DNA of 32,062 bases from Pseudomonadota bacterium. GTDB taxonomy: Bacteria; Bdellovibrionota_B; Oligoflexia; Oligoflexales; Oligoflexaceae. The notes below the pieces were generated by a model, which made no database searches, was not told the origin of the DNA, and saw only the letters and a program-made list of their open reading frames with translations. Where the stretch lies: positions 1 to 32,062 of the forward strand of contig SEDW01000009.1 in assembly GCA_004193325.1 (NCBI GenBank), given 5' to 3'. Made by a program: the position numbers and the translations under genes. Below are positions 1 to 8,675 of the stretch, piece by piece (position 1 is the stretch's first letter; every line of letters begins with the position of its first letter).

Positions 1-3000
1 CCGGGCGCGGGGAGAGTGAGGGTCGCATTGTTGCCTGCTGAATCTTTGATGGTGCCGCCGGCCAGGGCTAATGCCGTGGTTGACTGCTCGTCGAGATCGG
101 CTGAGGTATCAGCGGCAGCGACCGTGTAGTTGAAGATCAAAGTGCTCGAGCCACTGCCGGAAGAGTAGCTCGCGTTTCGATCGGTGGCCCCTGTTTCCAG
201 TAGAAGTGTGGGCGTTCCTGTGACAGTTACGCTTTCCGAGAAGTTCACCGTTACCGGCACGACTTGCCCGAGCTTATACACTCCATTCGCGAGGGAAGAA
301 TCGAGGGATGTGATCGTGGGGCCGTCGGTATCGATGACAACGGACGCGAGAGAGGCCACCCAGCTCGACAGGTTTCCCGCCGTATCTTGACCTTGCAGAC
401 ATGCATAATAGGTGCCACCATTTACGCCTGTCAGCGAGATCGGAGAAATGCTGTCTGTTGTTGAGCTGATGCATCCGGTCGAGCAATCATTCGCTGTGCA
501 CAGCTTGGCATTATGCAAGCTCAGATTTATATCGCTTGAGGCTGTGTAGCTGAGGCTAACGGTTGTGGAACCACTGACGCTAGAGCCAAACGAAAGTGCG
601 CTCGGAGAGGTCGGACTGGTGGTGTCGATGACAAAATTCCGGTTATCCCCGAGGGATCCTGTCGCTCCGGGAGCAGGTAGAGTTAGGCTTGCGCTAAAAT
701 TCGAGCTGTCCTGGATCGTTCCGCCGGCGAGCGCCAGCGCAGTGGTCGATTGAACGTCCAGATCCGCCGACGTATCGCCCGCTTGGACGGTATATTCAAA
801 AATCAGATCCGTCGTTCCGCTTCCCGTGACATAAGCAGCCGTTCGATCCGTCGCTCCTGTTTCCAGTAGGAGAGTGGGTGTGCCTGTTACATTCACGGTT
901 TCGCTAAAGTTAAGTTTGATTGGAATAATTTGCCCAAGCTTATAAGAACCGCTCGCAAGGGTGGACGTGAGAGAGACGACATAGGGAAGGGACGTGTCGA
1001 TGGTGATCGCAGCAGCTGTGGGAACCCAAACCGAGGTGTTGCCGGCCAAGTCGCGAGCCTGCACGCAGCCGTAATACGTAGAACCGTCGCTACCATTAAG
1101 CGACGCTGGCGAGTCGGCCAACGTCGAGGCAGCTGAGCAAATTGTTGAACAGTCACTGGATGAGCATAGCTTCACGCTGTAGAGATCGATATTGCTATCG
1201 ACCGAAGCCGTCCAGCCGAAGGATACGCTCGCCAAACCACTTATGAAAGTTGGGAAAGCCACGGCGGTGGGGGCGGTTGGACTCGTCGTATCGATAACGA
1301 GAGCTTTGCTTGCCGAGAGAGAACCGCTGGTGCCAGGAGACGCCAGAGTTAAGCTCGCATCATTGCCGCTTCCGTCTCGAATGCTTCCCGTGGCTCCAAC
1401 GCTCAGAGAGCTCGAGCTCGTGTAGTCCAGATCTGCACTAGTGTCTGCCGCCTGCACGGTATAGTTGAAGCTAAGCGTTGTGGTGCCGCTACCGGATGAA
1501 AATGGGACGACGCGATCGGTATTCCCTGTCTCTAGGGTCAGCTCGATATCAGTCCCATGGGCCACGGTGACCGCTTTGGAAAAGGTCATTTGGATTGTGA
1601 TGAGCTGCCCAACTTTATAAATACCATTGGCCAGCGAGGTCGAGACTCCCGTAACGGTCGGCGGGATCGCATCAATGACGAGAGCCTTTTGGGCAGCAAG
1701 AGAGCTAGCCGATGCGATCGCTGGCAATGTGAGGACGGCGTCGTTTCCCGATTCATCGCGTATTGTCCCGCTAGCTCCGACGGCAAGAGCTGAGGTCGAA
1801 AGGTAGTTGAGGTCAGAGCTGCTATCGCCTGTCTGTACATTATAATTAAAGATAAGAGTAGCTGTCCCGCTTCCCGAACTGTACAAGGCGTCGCGATCGA
1901 TGACTCCCGTTTCGAGCGAAAGAGCAAGGCTTCCGCTATTTCCCACGATAACATTTTCAGAGAAATGAACGGCGATGGATACCGTATCACCCACCTTATA
2001 AGTGCCGTTGCTTGTTGGCGAATCAACACCTGTGACCGAAGGTGCCTGCGTATCGATGCGGACCGATGCGACGGAGCTAGCCCAGCTGGAGAGGTTGCCG
2101 GCTAAGTCTTCGCTCTGCACACAGCCATAGTAAGTGCTGCCGTTCGCCCCGGTCAGCAAACTGGGTGATGCTGTCGATGTAGAAATACTTGAACATCCCG
2201 TCGCACAATCGTTTGAATTACAGGTTTTGACGTTATATTGCCTCAATCCACCGGCATCTGTACTGCTTCCCCAATTCAGGCTGAACGAAGTCGTCGTGCT
2301 GGTTGCGGCCGCAAAGCCGATCGATAGCGGAGAAGAAGGATTTGTCGTGTCGATCGCCAACGACTTTTGCCCACCGAGAGAGAATGAGCTCGCCGGCGAA
2401 GGGAGAAGGAGAAAAGCGTCCACGCTTGCGACATTTTTGATCGTGCCGCTCGTTCCGAGTGTGAGCGCGAGCGTCGATTTATAGTCGAGATCGGCCGTGG
2501 TATCTCCCGCCTGCACAGTATATTGGAAACTTAAGGTATCGGTCCCACTGCCACTGGTATAGACCGCTGTCCGATCAGTAGTTCCTGTTTCCAGGAGGAG
2601 CCCGAGGTCACCGCCATGGGTCACGGTCACATTTTCCGTAAATTTTACCTGGAGATTAAGGATTTGACCGAATTTGTAAGAGCCGTCCGCCTGGACGGCC
2701 GTGGCCTGGACTATGGAAGGACCGCCACTGGTAACCGTTGCCGAGTTGGTGGATGCGACCCAAGCACTGAAGTTTTCTGATTCGTCGCGACCTCTCACGC
2801 AAGCCGTGTAACTCCCGCTCGCAACCGCAGTGAGAGTGACGGGAGAGTTCAATGCCGAGGTCGCAGGTTGGCAGTTCGCACAACTGCTGTCAGCGCAGAG
2901 TTTGATGTCATGTCCTGCCAGGTAAGCATCATCGCTGCTTAAAAAATTGAGGCTGAGGCTTCCGTTATTGCTCAGAGTCGTGGCGAAGGCAATATTTCTT

Positions 3001-4055
3001 GGGTCCATAGGCGCGATCGTGTCGACCAATAGTGCCTGGGTCTGTTCACCGAGCGGATAGAGAGTGGCGACCTGGGCACCAGCCTCGTCACGGATCGAAC
3101 CGTCCGGCAAGGTCTCGAGCTCGACTTGAATAAAGTTCTCGCCAGCGGCTACCGTATAGGTGCAGTGAAGCGTTTTAGCATTGGCCAGTGTATCGCAGGT
3201 GGCCACGCGCCCTCCTCCGATAGGCAGACTTATTTTTTCAATCGAGCTGACAGGCTGAGTGAAGGTGATGGCTATCTCGATCACTTCGCCCGTGTGGAAT
3301 GGGCCCGGATCGACCGCGACAGTACTGATGCGAGCTTTGGCGGAAAGGTCAGGGACCGGAATACAGGTATTCGAGACGAGGCTGCCTCGCCTCGGCCGCA
3401 CACAGAGGACACCGTCCGGAAACTTATCCAAGCTGAGATGGTTGATATCGCTAACGGTAGCGACTTTACCTCCAATAAGGACATCATACTGCAAAGCGCC
3501 TTGGATTTTGTCCCAGCTGATCTCAATGGTGTTAGGGCCTGATTGGAAAGTAGCATGGGTAAGGCTTGCGAACGAGGCCTTGACTATGATCGCCTTAAGC
3601 GTCTTTTTGTTTTGGCCCTTTACTTTCTCTCGGACGGCGAAGAAATAGTCTTTATCGGCCTCTGCGCCCTGAGGGACTATAAAGGTATCGACGTTATCCA
3701 CCGTACCGAGCAATGTTCCGGTAACAGGAATCTGATCCATGTCATTGAGAAGAAAAGCTTGGGAGTTGACGAGGCCATCGTTGGACTTCGACACGTCCTC
3801 AATGCTGCCGGCGGGCAAGGGGCCTACATGCTCATAAATTTCAAAGGATATATCTTTTTTTGCAGTCGATTTTGCGAGAGTCCAGTGCAGGACCCATCGG
3901 CCTTCTTCGTCAAGGTTAGCCGACTCGATGCCTTTAAATTTTTCGTGTGACAATGTAGGCATAAACACGGCGAGATCACTACAGGACGCAAGAAAGGCGA
4001 GCCATGCGAAAAGGCTGGCACGCAACGTGATGCTGAAAGAAAACAACTTCCGCAA
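1..4055 (-). CDS. Giant SWM/FN3-module surface lipoprotein (C-terminus off window)
   Basis: Partial gene, open without a stop for about 1351 codons to the left edge. The start is taken as TTG at 4055 because a GGAGG ribosome binding site (4061-4065 on the complement) sits 5 nt upstream and the first 25 residues form a lipoprotein signal: basic MRK, hydrophobic stretch, lipobox LASC with Cys25. Residues about 30-235 look FN3-like. After that two module types alternate: type A (about 105 aa, SWM-repeat-like, with motifs such as NGxYKxGQ, LLLETGxTDR, YxSGSGT and DTSADLDY) and type B (about 95 aa, FN3-like, with KLCxxxDCxxxC and YxCVQxxDxAGN). The order read is A1 B1 A2 B2 A3 A4 B3 A5 B4 A6. It is a clear paralogue of the plus-strand giant at 19434. 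Likely a surface-exposed adhesin or structural lipoprotein; the actual role is unknown. Whether it also ends in RCC1 repeats cannot be seen. Confidence 0.9.
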   Translation of the reverse strand, partial: MRKLFSFSITLRASLFAWLAFLASCSDLAVFMPTLSHEKFKGIESANLDEEGRWVLHWTLAKSTAKKDISFEIYEHVGPLPAGSIEDVSKSNDGLVNSQAFLLNDMDQIPVTGTLLGTVDNVDTFIVPQGAEADKDYFFAVREKVKGQNKKTLKAIIVKASFASLTHATFQSGPNTIEISWDKIQGALQYDVLIGGKVATVSDINHLSLDKFPDGVLCVRPRRGSLVSNTCIPVPDLSAKARISTVAVDPGPFHTGEVIEIAITFTQPVSSIEKISLPIGGGRVATCDTLANAKTLHCTYTVAAGENFIQVELETLPDGSIRDEAGAQVATLYPLGEQTQALLVDTIAPMDPRNIAFATTLSNNGSLSLNFLSSDDAYLAGHDIKLCADSSCANCQPATSALNSPVTLTAVASGSYTACVRGRDESENFSAWVASTNSATVTSGGPSIVQATAVQADGSYKFGQILNLQVKFTENVTVTHGGDLGLLLETGTTDRTAVYTSGSGTDTLSFQYTVQAGDTTADLDYKSTLALTLGTSGTIKNVASVDAFLLLPSPASSFSLGGQKSLAIDTTNPSSPLSIGFAAATSTTTSFSLNWGSSTDAGGLRQYNVKTCNSNDCATGCSSISTSTASPSLLTGANGSTYYGCVQSEDLAGNLSSWASSVASVRIDTQAPSVTGVDSPTSNGTYKVGDTVSIAVHFSENVIVGNSGSLALSLETGVIDRDALYSSGSGTATLIFNYNVQTGDSSSDLNYLSTSALAVGASGTIRDESGNDAVLTLPAIASASSLAAQKALVIDAIPPTVTGVSTSLANGIYKVGQLITIQMTFSKAVTVAHGTDIELTLETGNTDRVVPFSSGSGTTTLSFNYTVQAADTSADLDYTSSSSLSVGATGSIRDGSGNDASLTLASPGTSGSLSASKALVIDTTSPTAPTAVAFPTFISGLASVSFGWTASVDSNIDLYSVKLCSSSDCSTICSAASTLADSPASLNGSDGSTYYGCVQARDLAGNTSVWVPTAAAITIDTSLPYVVSLTSTLASGSYKLGQIIPIKLNFSETVNVTGTPTLLLETGATDRTAAYVTGSGTTDLIFEYTVQAGDTSADLDVQSTTALALAGGTIQDSSNFSASLTLPAPGATGSLGDNRNFVIDTTSPTSPSALSFGSSVSGSTTVSLSYTASSDINLSLHNAKLCTANDCSTGCISSTTDSISPISLTGVNGGTYYACLQGQDTAGNLSSWVASLASVVIDTDGPTITSLDSSLANGVYKLGQVVPVTVNFSESVTVTGTPTLLLETGATDRNASYSSGSGSSTLIFNYTVAAADTSADLDEQSTTALALAGGTIKDSAGNNATLTLPAP

Positions 4056-4743
4056 AGTAACCTCCGTCTATGATTACTTACTCGGATATAAAAGGCACAA
4101 ACCTGAGTGCCTAACGCCCCCGTGACAGCTGTCTCGAGCCCTCGTTAAGAATTGACAACATGAGTTTCGGCATTTAATGGTAACACGACGGCTGGGTCCT
4201 CCTTAAGATAAGGAGACTTACGGCAATTCGTTTAGTTGTCGTTAATTTTTTATGCCTATATTTAGCTTCGCTAAACTGTGTTTTTTCACAAAAAAAAAAG
4301 ATAATTAATCATCTTTATGCGCTAAATTTTCCATAAAAATGCAAATTGAAGCTTATTTAGGTGATAGCCGGGTGTCGAAAGCGGCCAATAGCTTCGAGTC
4401 GTTGTATTAACGCATCACGGTGTCCTTCATCACTTACGCCGACAAAACAGAATCCATAAATTGCAACAATTCCTCGCTCAACAGCGCGCGAAGAATCTTT
4501 TTATCAGAATCTTTTGGAGTTGTCCGGATTTCGTAGAGTCTTTTCTTAAACAGCCGTCCTCAGGTTTGTCAAGTTTTCGTAAACGACAGGGCTCATATTC
4601 CTGCCGAAGAATGTCGCTTTTGGCCCTTGTGGAAGCATTCGATCCATTCCACGATCGCTTTCTTCATTTTCTGATTTCTGCTTGCAGATCCAGAACCCCA
4701 AGTAAGCTTGTCGAAACTAGGACTTTTAATGAAGGAGGAAACG
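4056..4743. other. Intergenic region with IS debris and small dyads
   Basis: 688 bases between the divergent starts at 4055 and 4744. It contains a decayed IS3 transposase tail on the minus strand (listed separately), a small hairpin CTCCTT-aagat-AAGGAG at 4199-4215, and an AT-rich stem with a T-run on the minus strand around 4290-4316 (AAAGATGA-TTAA-TTATCTTT followed by T residues). A TTGACA at 4152-4157 with TTTAAT 15 nt further on is a poor promoter match. I see no convincing gene in it. Confidence 0.5.
4593..4685 (-). pseudogene. IS3-family transposase C-terminal tail, decayed
   Basis: Reading the complement from 4685 gives a frame containing AIVEWIECFHKGQKRHSS before a TGA at 4593-4595. 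This matches the pattern of the conserved C-terminal end of IS3-family OrfB transposases (AIxEYIExFYNxxRRHSxLGY). No start or other domain is present in frame, so this is a fragment only. It lies in the same orientation as the larger IS3 remnant at 5648-6417, whose own reading frame lacks exactly this tail. Confidence 0.55.
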
Positions 4744-5124
4744 ATGCAGCGACTGGTTATGTATACTTACTTCTTCATTCAGTTTTTTTCCGTTTCCTTC
4801 GGCCTCATTCAAGTCGAACTCGCTATGAAGGGCGTAGTTGACATGCATGAGGACCTTTGGTTGCTCCAAGTCATAAAACCTATCTTGCTGGCCGTCTTTG
4901 CTTTAGCAGCGGAACGTAAAACATCCTTGTCATTCAAATACTATCTTCCGCAAATAATCATCGATCTTGCCTATGTTTTTTCCACTTCAAATCAGACGAG
5001 TTGGCTCGTCGTCGGCAGCGGTTATATTCTACTCTGTGTGGCTATGATCAACTGGACATCGATGAAGATTGCCGTTCAGCGCCACTATCCCCAAGCGGGG
5101 ATAGTGGAAAAAAAGGTTCCCTAG
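4744..5124 (+). CDS. Small polytopic membrane protein, unknown function
   Basis: 126 residues. The ATG at 4744 is chosen over the upstream in-frame TTG (4708) and ATG (4729) because AAGGAGGAA lies immediately upstream at good spacing. Four hydrophobic segments are visible: roughly residues 5-28 (MYTYFFIQFFSVSFG region), 36-54 (LLQVIKPILLAVFAL), 62-78 (YLPQIIIDLAYVFS) and 85-103 (WLVVGSGYILLCVAM), followed by a short basic tail. No recognised family. The C-terminal codons contain a perfect 11-bp inverted repeat (5082-5107). The gene sits between two pieces of an IS3 remnant, so it may have arrived by insertion or be a survivor in a decaying region. Expression is supported only by the strong ribosome binding site. 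Confidence 0.6.
   Translation: MQRLVMYTYFFIQFFSVSFGLIQVELAMKGVVDMHEDLWLLQVIKPILLAVFALAAERKTSLSFKYYLPQIIIDLAYVFSTSNQTSWLVVGSGYILLCVAMINWTSMKIAVQRHYPQAGIVEKKVP
5082..5107. repeat. Perfect 11-bp inverted repeat in the 3' end of the membrane-protein gene
   Basis: CCACTATCCCC (5082-5092), loop AAGC, GGGGATAGTGG (5097-5107). It would form a strong hairpin in RNA from either strand. On the plus strand it is followed by an A-run, not a T-run, so it is not a classical terminator for the gene it sits in. It encodes part of the last residues before the stop at 5124. Confidence 0.8.
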
Positions 5125-5647
5125 CAAGCGCCACATCTAATCGCTGGACGTATCCTGGTGACTCGAGCGAAGCGTCCGATGTCCTTTCCTATCCCCCTCC
5201 AGGCGGTTGATATTGAAGGATTATTCGATCACATCAAACGAATCACGATGCCTTCTAATGATTGCAGCTCGTTATGCCGGAGCCTTGGCGCTCTCGGAGG
5301 ACTCGGTAAAAAACTGCCATCTACCCTTATCGTGATTCTTTTCACGCTTGTTTTCCTTGTCGTTTGCGTGGCGGTGCCAAACGTCCTTTGGCCGGTGCGC
5401 GTTATGCCGGACAAAACGGTTCCCCCGATTCATCCTCTGATCCTCATAAAACACCATCGGCCGGGGATACACGAAAGTTGGGGGGAGTGATGAAGTTCGC
5501 GTCATCAACGAATGGTCGGTCGAACAAAGTGATTATTATTAATAAGTCTGAGGTGGCCGCACCAGCAACGTCGTAACTGAAAACGTTACTATTTCCTGGA
5601 AAGGGAAGTATTTCAAAGTCGATTGGGACTTTCCAGCTGCACACCTG
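5125..5647. other. Unassigned region, no convincing gene
   Basis: About 520 bases between the membrane-protein gene and the IS3 remnant. A 110-codon frame at 5158-5490 on the plus strand has one hydrophobic stretch (LIVILFTLVFLVVCVAV) but no ribosome binding site and no recognised relative, and overlapping frames exist on the other strand. It could be the outer part of the old insertion element or unrelated decayed DNA. Confidence 0.4.
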
Positions 5648-6417
5648 CCGCCGTAAATCATCAACTCGCCCGTAGCGAGTCTGTCTATCAGCTCCTTCTT
5701 TATTGTTGCGAAGAAAGACTCAGCAACGCCGTTATCCCAGCGACTCCCTTTTTGCTAATACTCTGAATTACCTTAAAAACATGGAGAACAGACCGGAATT
5801 CATGGCTCGCGTACTGGATACCTTGTTCCGAATGCACCATCATCCCATCTCCAACAGTACGACGCCTTAAGCCCGTTTTAACGCTTCATTCACCATCGAA
5901 GCATCCATGGTATCTTCAACCGAATAAACGACGACTTTTCTTGAGTAGACGTCGAGAAAGACACAGAGATACATCCACACTTAATATGTTCTTACGTATC
6001 TTAGATCACTTACCCAGAGTCGGTTCGGGGCAGAGCCTTATTCATCGAATCGCCGTTCAACTAAGTTGGGTGCTCGACTGAGTTTGTATTTGCACATTGT
6101 CGTCGCCTTGAAACGCTTCGGCGCACTTGCTATGATACCAGTTTCCTTCATCAGTCGTGCTACCCGATGCTTTCCAGCTCATTTACCCTGTTTTATCCAA
6201 GTTCTTAATACCCATTTGCTACTCCCGCGTCTTTAGCGACTCGTGCGACGGATTGACTTGGAGCTCGGCTTAGCCGAATAGCTTCAGTTTTAAATTCGGC
6301 AGTGAGTATGCGACGATCAGGTCTTGATTTAGTTTAGGCTTTTGACTTCACTTTAAGGCTCCGTTTGTTTCCGAGAACATCTTAGCAGATGGCTCTACGA
6401 AACTGGGGGGACTTCAT
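5648..6417 (-). pseudogene. IS3-family transposase remnant (orfA and orfB pieces, multiple stops and frameshifts)
   Basis: Translating the complement in shifting frames recovers an IS3 transposase in the right order. First comes an orfA N-terminus (RRILTAEFKTEAIRLSR, then VARVAKDAGV). Next come orfB pieces: KHRVARLMKETGI, APNLVERRF, NRLWVSDLRYVRTY (first catalytic Asp), VWMYLCVFLDVYSRKVV, MDASMVNEALKRA, a region decoding as HSEQGIQYASHEF (where the second catalytic Asp is normally in HSDQG), and NAVAESFFATIKKELIDR (catalytic Glu). The frames are broken by at least seven stops and shifts. The middle of orfA to the HTH_21 part of orfB is missing, and the C-terminal tail is absent here, with a matching tail at 4593-4685. 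The element cannot make a working transposase. Confidence 0.85.
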
Positions 6418-6450
6418 TTCGATAAATTATTAATTTAATTATGTCGAAAT
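6416..6450. promoter_or_regulatory. 7-bp dyad upstream of the 6533 promoter
   Basis: ATTTCGA (6416-6422) and TCGAAAT (6444-6450) form a perfect inverted repeat with a 21-nt AT-rich spacer, ending 5 nt before the predicted -35 box. It could be an operator; it could equally be the outer end of the IS3 remnant, whose orfA-like frame begins at 6417. Confidence 0.3.
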
Positions 6451-6455
6451 TAATT

Positions 6456-6485
6456 TTGAAAAAGATGGGATTCGTTTAATATGAT
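6456..6485 (+). promoter_or_regulatory. Predicted sigma70-type promoter for the 6533 lipoprotein
   Basis: TTGAAA (6456-6461), 18-nt spacer, TATGAT (6480-6485), each 5 of 6 to consensus. Transcription would begin near 6492, about 40 nt before the ATG at 6533. Confidence 0.5.
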
Positions 6486-6532
6486 TGTAGTAGCCACATG
6501 AATGATATCTTTAAAGCAAAATCGGAGCATCG

Positions 6533-7021
6533 ATGAAAAAGTTTTTAACAACTTGCGCTGTATTAGGGATCTCTTTTGCAGTCATTGGATGTGGGAAGAA
6601 AGATGATGATAAAAAATCCGACCCGACCTTTCAGTATGTTGCGAGTTCAGACTCTATTCAGGTGCCTATCACGGTGTCCGATACACAGGGGACTTTTGAA
6701 ATCACTGAAGACAGCGTTAACGCGCTTCAGCCACAATCAGGCGCTTCAGATTCCGTAAAGGTAGCTCTAACTAATGGATGCAAATATCAACTTCTTAAAG
6801 GCGTTTATAAATTTACGTCCGAGTTTAACTTAGGTTATAAGGCAATCAACGGAGTCCCCGATTTAGATGTAGTACCAGGGGATCGGGTTGTTCATCTCGA
6901 TTTTGTAAAAGGTGCGGGGTCATCAGCAATTGTGTCGGATGGTTATTTCGAACAATTCAAATTGAACGTGTTTTTCAAAGATAGTTTTCTTCAAGTTAGT
7001 TGTGATTACAGCGCCCGTTGA
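6533..7021 (+). CDS. Small lipoprotein, unknown function
   Basis: 162 residues. It starts with a textbook lipoprotein signal (MKK, hydrophobic core, lipobox VIGC with Cys20), then a charged KKDDDKKSD linker that would hold the body away from the membrane, then a soluble domain with beta-strand-like alternation and two late cysteines (in NGCKYQ and SCDYS) that might pair. No recognised family. It has its own predicted promoter (6456-6485) and terminator (7047-7080), so it is probably transcribed alone. The AT-rich composition and the IS remnant just upstream are compatible with an accessory gene. Confidence 0.8.
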   Translation: MKKFLTTCAVLGISFAVIGCGKKDDDKKSDPTFQYVASSDSIQVPITVSDTQGTFEITEDSVNALQPQSGASDSVKVALTNGCKYQLLKGVYKFTSEFNLGYKAINGVPDLDVVPGDRVVHLDFVKGAGSSAIVSDGYFEQFKLNVFFKDSFLQVSCDYSAR

Positions 7022-7046
7022 AAACAAAATCAAAGTTTTGATGCCG

Positions 7047-7080
7047 AAGGCCAATTGTTCAAAAACAGTTGGCCTTTTAA
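7047..7080 (+). terminator. Rho-independent terminator after the 6533 lipoprotein
   Basis: AAGGCCAATTG (7047-7057) pairs with CAGTTGGCCTT (7066-7076) through one G-T pair, followed by a short T-run. It lies 26 nt after the stop codon. On the other strand no T-run follows, so it serves the plus strand only. Confidence 0.75.
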
Positions 7081-7148
7081 CATTTGTACTCGACGAATAA
7101 AATCGTAGATTGAAAGTCCTTAGAAAGCCTTTCTGTCCACATTTGTTA

Positions 7149-8255
7149 CTACCAGCCGAGTTGAGCCCTCTCGGCTTGATATTCCTTCCTAAACCATGAT
7201 TCTGAATCTTTAGCTCTGTCACCGACTTTCTGGGCAGCTCGAATCCATGATGCGTCTGATTTTTCAGCATTGTCTAGAAGTTGAATAATAAAGCTTCTGT
7301 TTTTCGAATTCACGTCGAAATTTTGAACATAGAGAGTTGGGTGCTCCCTGCGGACTCTATTCAAATACCGAAGCGAATAAGTCATAAACGCCGGCAAAAG
7401 GATTGTGGTTCGTTTATCACCGTCGCGATAGATTGCTGATCTCCCTATTGAGTCTAAGATCCCGGCATAGAAAGCGGTGCCTGCCGTATACGCATTAAGT
7501 TCGTCGAAGAGCATAGCAGGTGTTTGTTCGCTGGACCCGAAATAAGCAGCTTCCAGACCCTTGTAGCCTTGAATTTCGGCAGGATTGGTGAAAGGGAAAT
7601 TTTTATAAGCCGCAAGGTTTCGCGAAGGCAAATCTTTATGAAGGTCAAGGCAGAAATGGGTTTTCGCAGAGGCTACATATAAACAATTTTCCTGTCTCGC
7701 TCCGTGCGTGCTCTCGTGAACGAAGGTGTCCAGAGATTTATAATAATCGACTTTGTCCGATTTACAGCTTAACCATCTCACAGGGCCTATATCCATGTCG
7801 TTCCATTTCCAAGCGTTCTTTTTACGACTTTCCGCGACGATGGCCGCCGCAAGATCGACATCAAGTAGTGAAATATCTCTTTCGGCTTTGGCCAAGCAAT
7901 CAGGAGTGAAAGCACTGTCTTGTTCATTCGTCGATACGATAGAATTTAGGCTAGCTTCAAGGGCAGTAGGGTCGCGATAAATAATTATGCGATGTTTCTT
8001 ACGGAGGTAGACCTTTTTATCGCAATTGTCCTGACTCAAAGTTGTCTCTCCTCGAATGTCTGGATCTGAGGCATCTACTAGAGACTCTACATTTGGAAGC
8101 ATGGCTGCTACCGCATTAGGATCCAGGCAGCTTTTTGTTTGAGGCGCCCTGACTTCATAGAGAGTTGAACTATCTTCCGATTTTGAGTGAGAAGACGCGC
8201 AGCCCGTAAAGCTCAAAAAATTGATGAGAAGACACACTTTAACTTGCAAATTCAT
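7149..8255 (-). CDS. Lipoprotein with HExxH zincin-like motif
   Basis: 368 residues, strong GGGAGG ribosome binding site before the ATG. The N-terminus is a lipoprotein signal ending in FTGC (Cys19) with a Ser-rich linker. A zinc-binding HExxH motif is present as VHESTH (His180, Glu181, His184). A plausible third ligand is Glu252 in FDELNAYTAG, 68 residues later, an arrangement known from gluzincins. Cysteines at 43, 78, 120, 164, 191 and 202 suggest disulfides in an exported protein. Likely a periplasmic or surface-anchored metallopeptidase; I do not recognise the family and substrate is unknown. A second zincin lipoprotein (16883) lies on the other side of the 2174-residue giant lipoprotein. 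No clear terminator follows it. Confidence 0.8.
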   Translation of the reverse strand: MNLQVKVCLLINFLSFTGCASSHSKSEDSSTLYEVRAPQTKSCLDPNAVAAMLPNVESLVDASDPDIRGETTLSQDNCDKKVYLRKKHRIIIYRDPTALEASLNSIVSTNEQDSAFTPDCLAKAERDISLLDVDLAAAIVAESRKKNAWKWNDMDIGPVRWLSCKSDKVDYYKSLDTFVHESTHGARQENCLYVASAKTHFCLDLHKDLPSRNLAAYKNFPFTNPAEIQGYKGLEAAYFGSSEQTPAMLFDELNAYTAGTAFYAGILDSIGRSAIYRDGDKRTTILLPAFMTYSLRYLNRVRREHPTLYVQNFDVNSKNRSFIIQLLDNAEKSDASWIRAAQKVGDRAKDSESWFRKEYQAERAQLGW

Positions 8256-8273
8256 AATTACCTCCCGTTACAA

Positions 8274-8290
8274 TCGTGAAAAAATCACGA
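8274..8290. promoter_or_regulatory. 6-bp dyad in the leader of the HESTH lipoprotein gene
   Basis: TCGTGA-aaaaa-TCACGA, 19 nt upstream of the ATG at 8255 and just before its ribosome binding site. It is symmetric enough to be an operator or a leader hairpin. Confidence 0.35.
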
Positions 8291-8309
8291 CTTACTGACT
8301 TGAATATTC

Positions 8310-8350
8310 AAATGTTAGGTAGCTGAATAACTATTACTTCACTAACATTT
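8310..8350. repeat. 9-bp inverted repeat
   Basis: AAATGTTAG (8310-8318) and CTAACATTT (8342-8350), perfect match, 23-nt spacer, 55-95 nt upstream of the 8255 start. Position suits a regulator site. Confidence 0.45.
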
Positions 8351-8675
8351 AAAATCAAGATGTAAAGGAGTAGCATAATCCTAAATATTCGAAAGATTTA
8401 AAAAATACCAGTCTGAAAACTGGCAGCTAAAAGTCCCTACAAGAGCTGCATAAACCTAGATAAGAAGGGCAACTTTCGCTTCAGTAACTCGACATGATCA
8501 GAATATTGTCTTCTCTATCTGCTACACGTATCGCTTAAAATCGGATGTGGAGCGCTTTCGGTTCGTTGGTCGACTTCTAACTTTATTCAAGCACTCAGCG
8601 ATAGTGTGAGGTCGGTTTGTACATTCTGGAAGGCACTTTCAGATGCGAACCTTGGCTTAAGCTACCAGGACTTTC

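Noticed and set aside
1586-2029. 147-codon minus-strand frame and many similar long frames over the giant genes
   Set aside because: These lie in other frames of the giant module genes, carry no domain motifs, and arise from their biased repetitive codons.
1-4055. Tandem DNA repeats or a CRISPR array
   Set aside because: The periodicity is that of protein modules of about 300 bases with diverged DNA, with no identical short repeats and spacers.
4461-4841. 126-codon plus-strand frame overlapping the membrane-protein gene
   Set aside because: TTG start without a ribosome binding site; it overlaps the better supported gene at 4744 in another frame, and its complement decodes as an IS3 tail.
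5158-5490. 110-codon plus-strand frame with one hydrophobic stretch
   Set aside because: No ribosome binding site, GTG start, no recognised relatives, and overlapping frames on the other strand. It lies in a decayed IS region.
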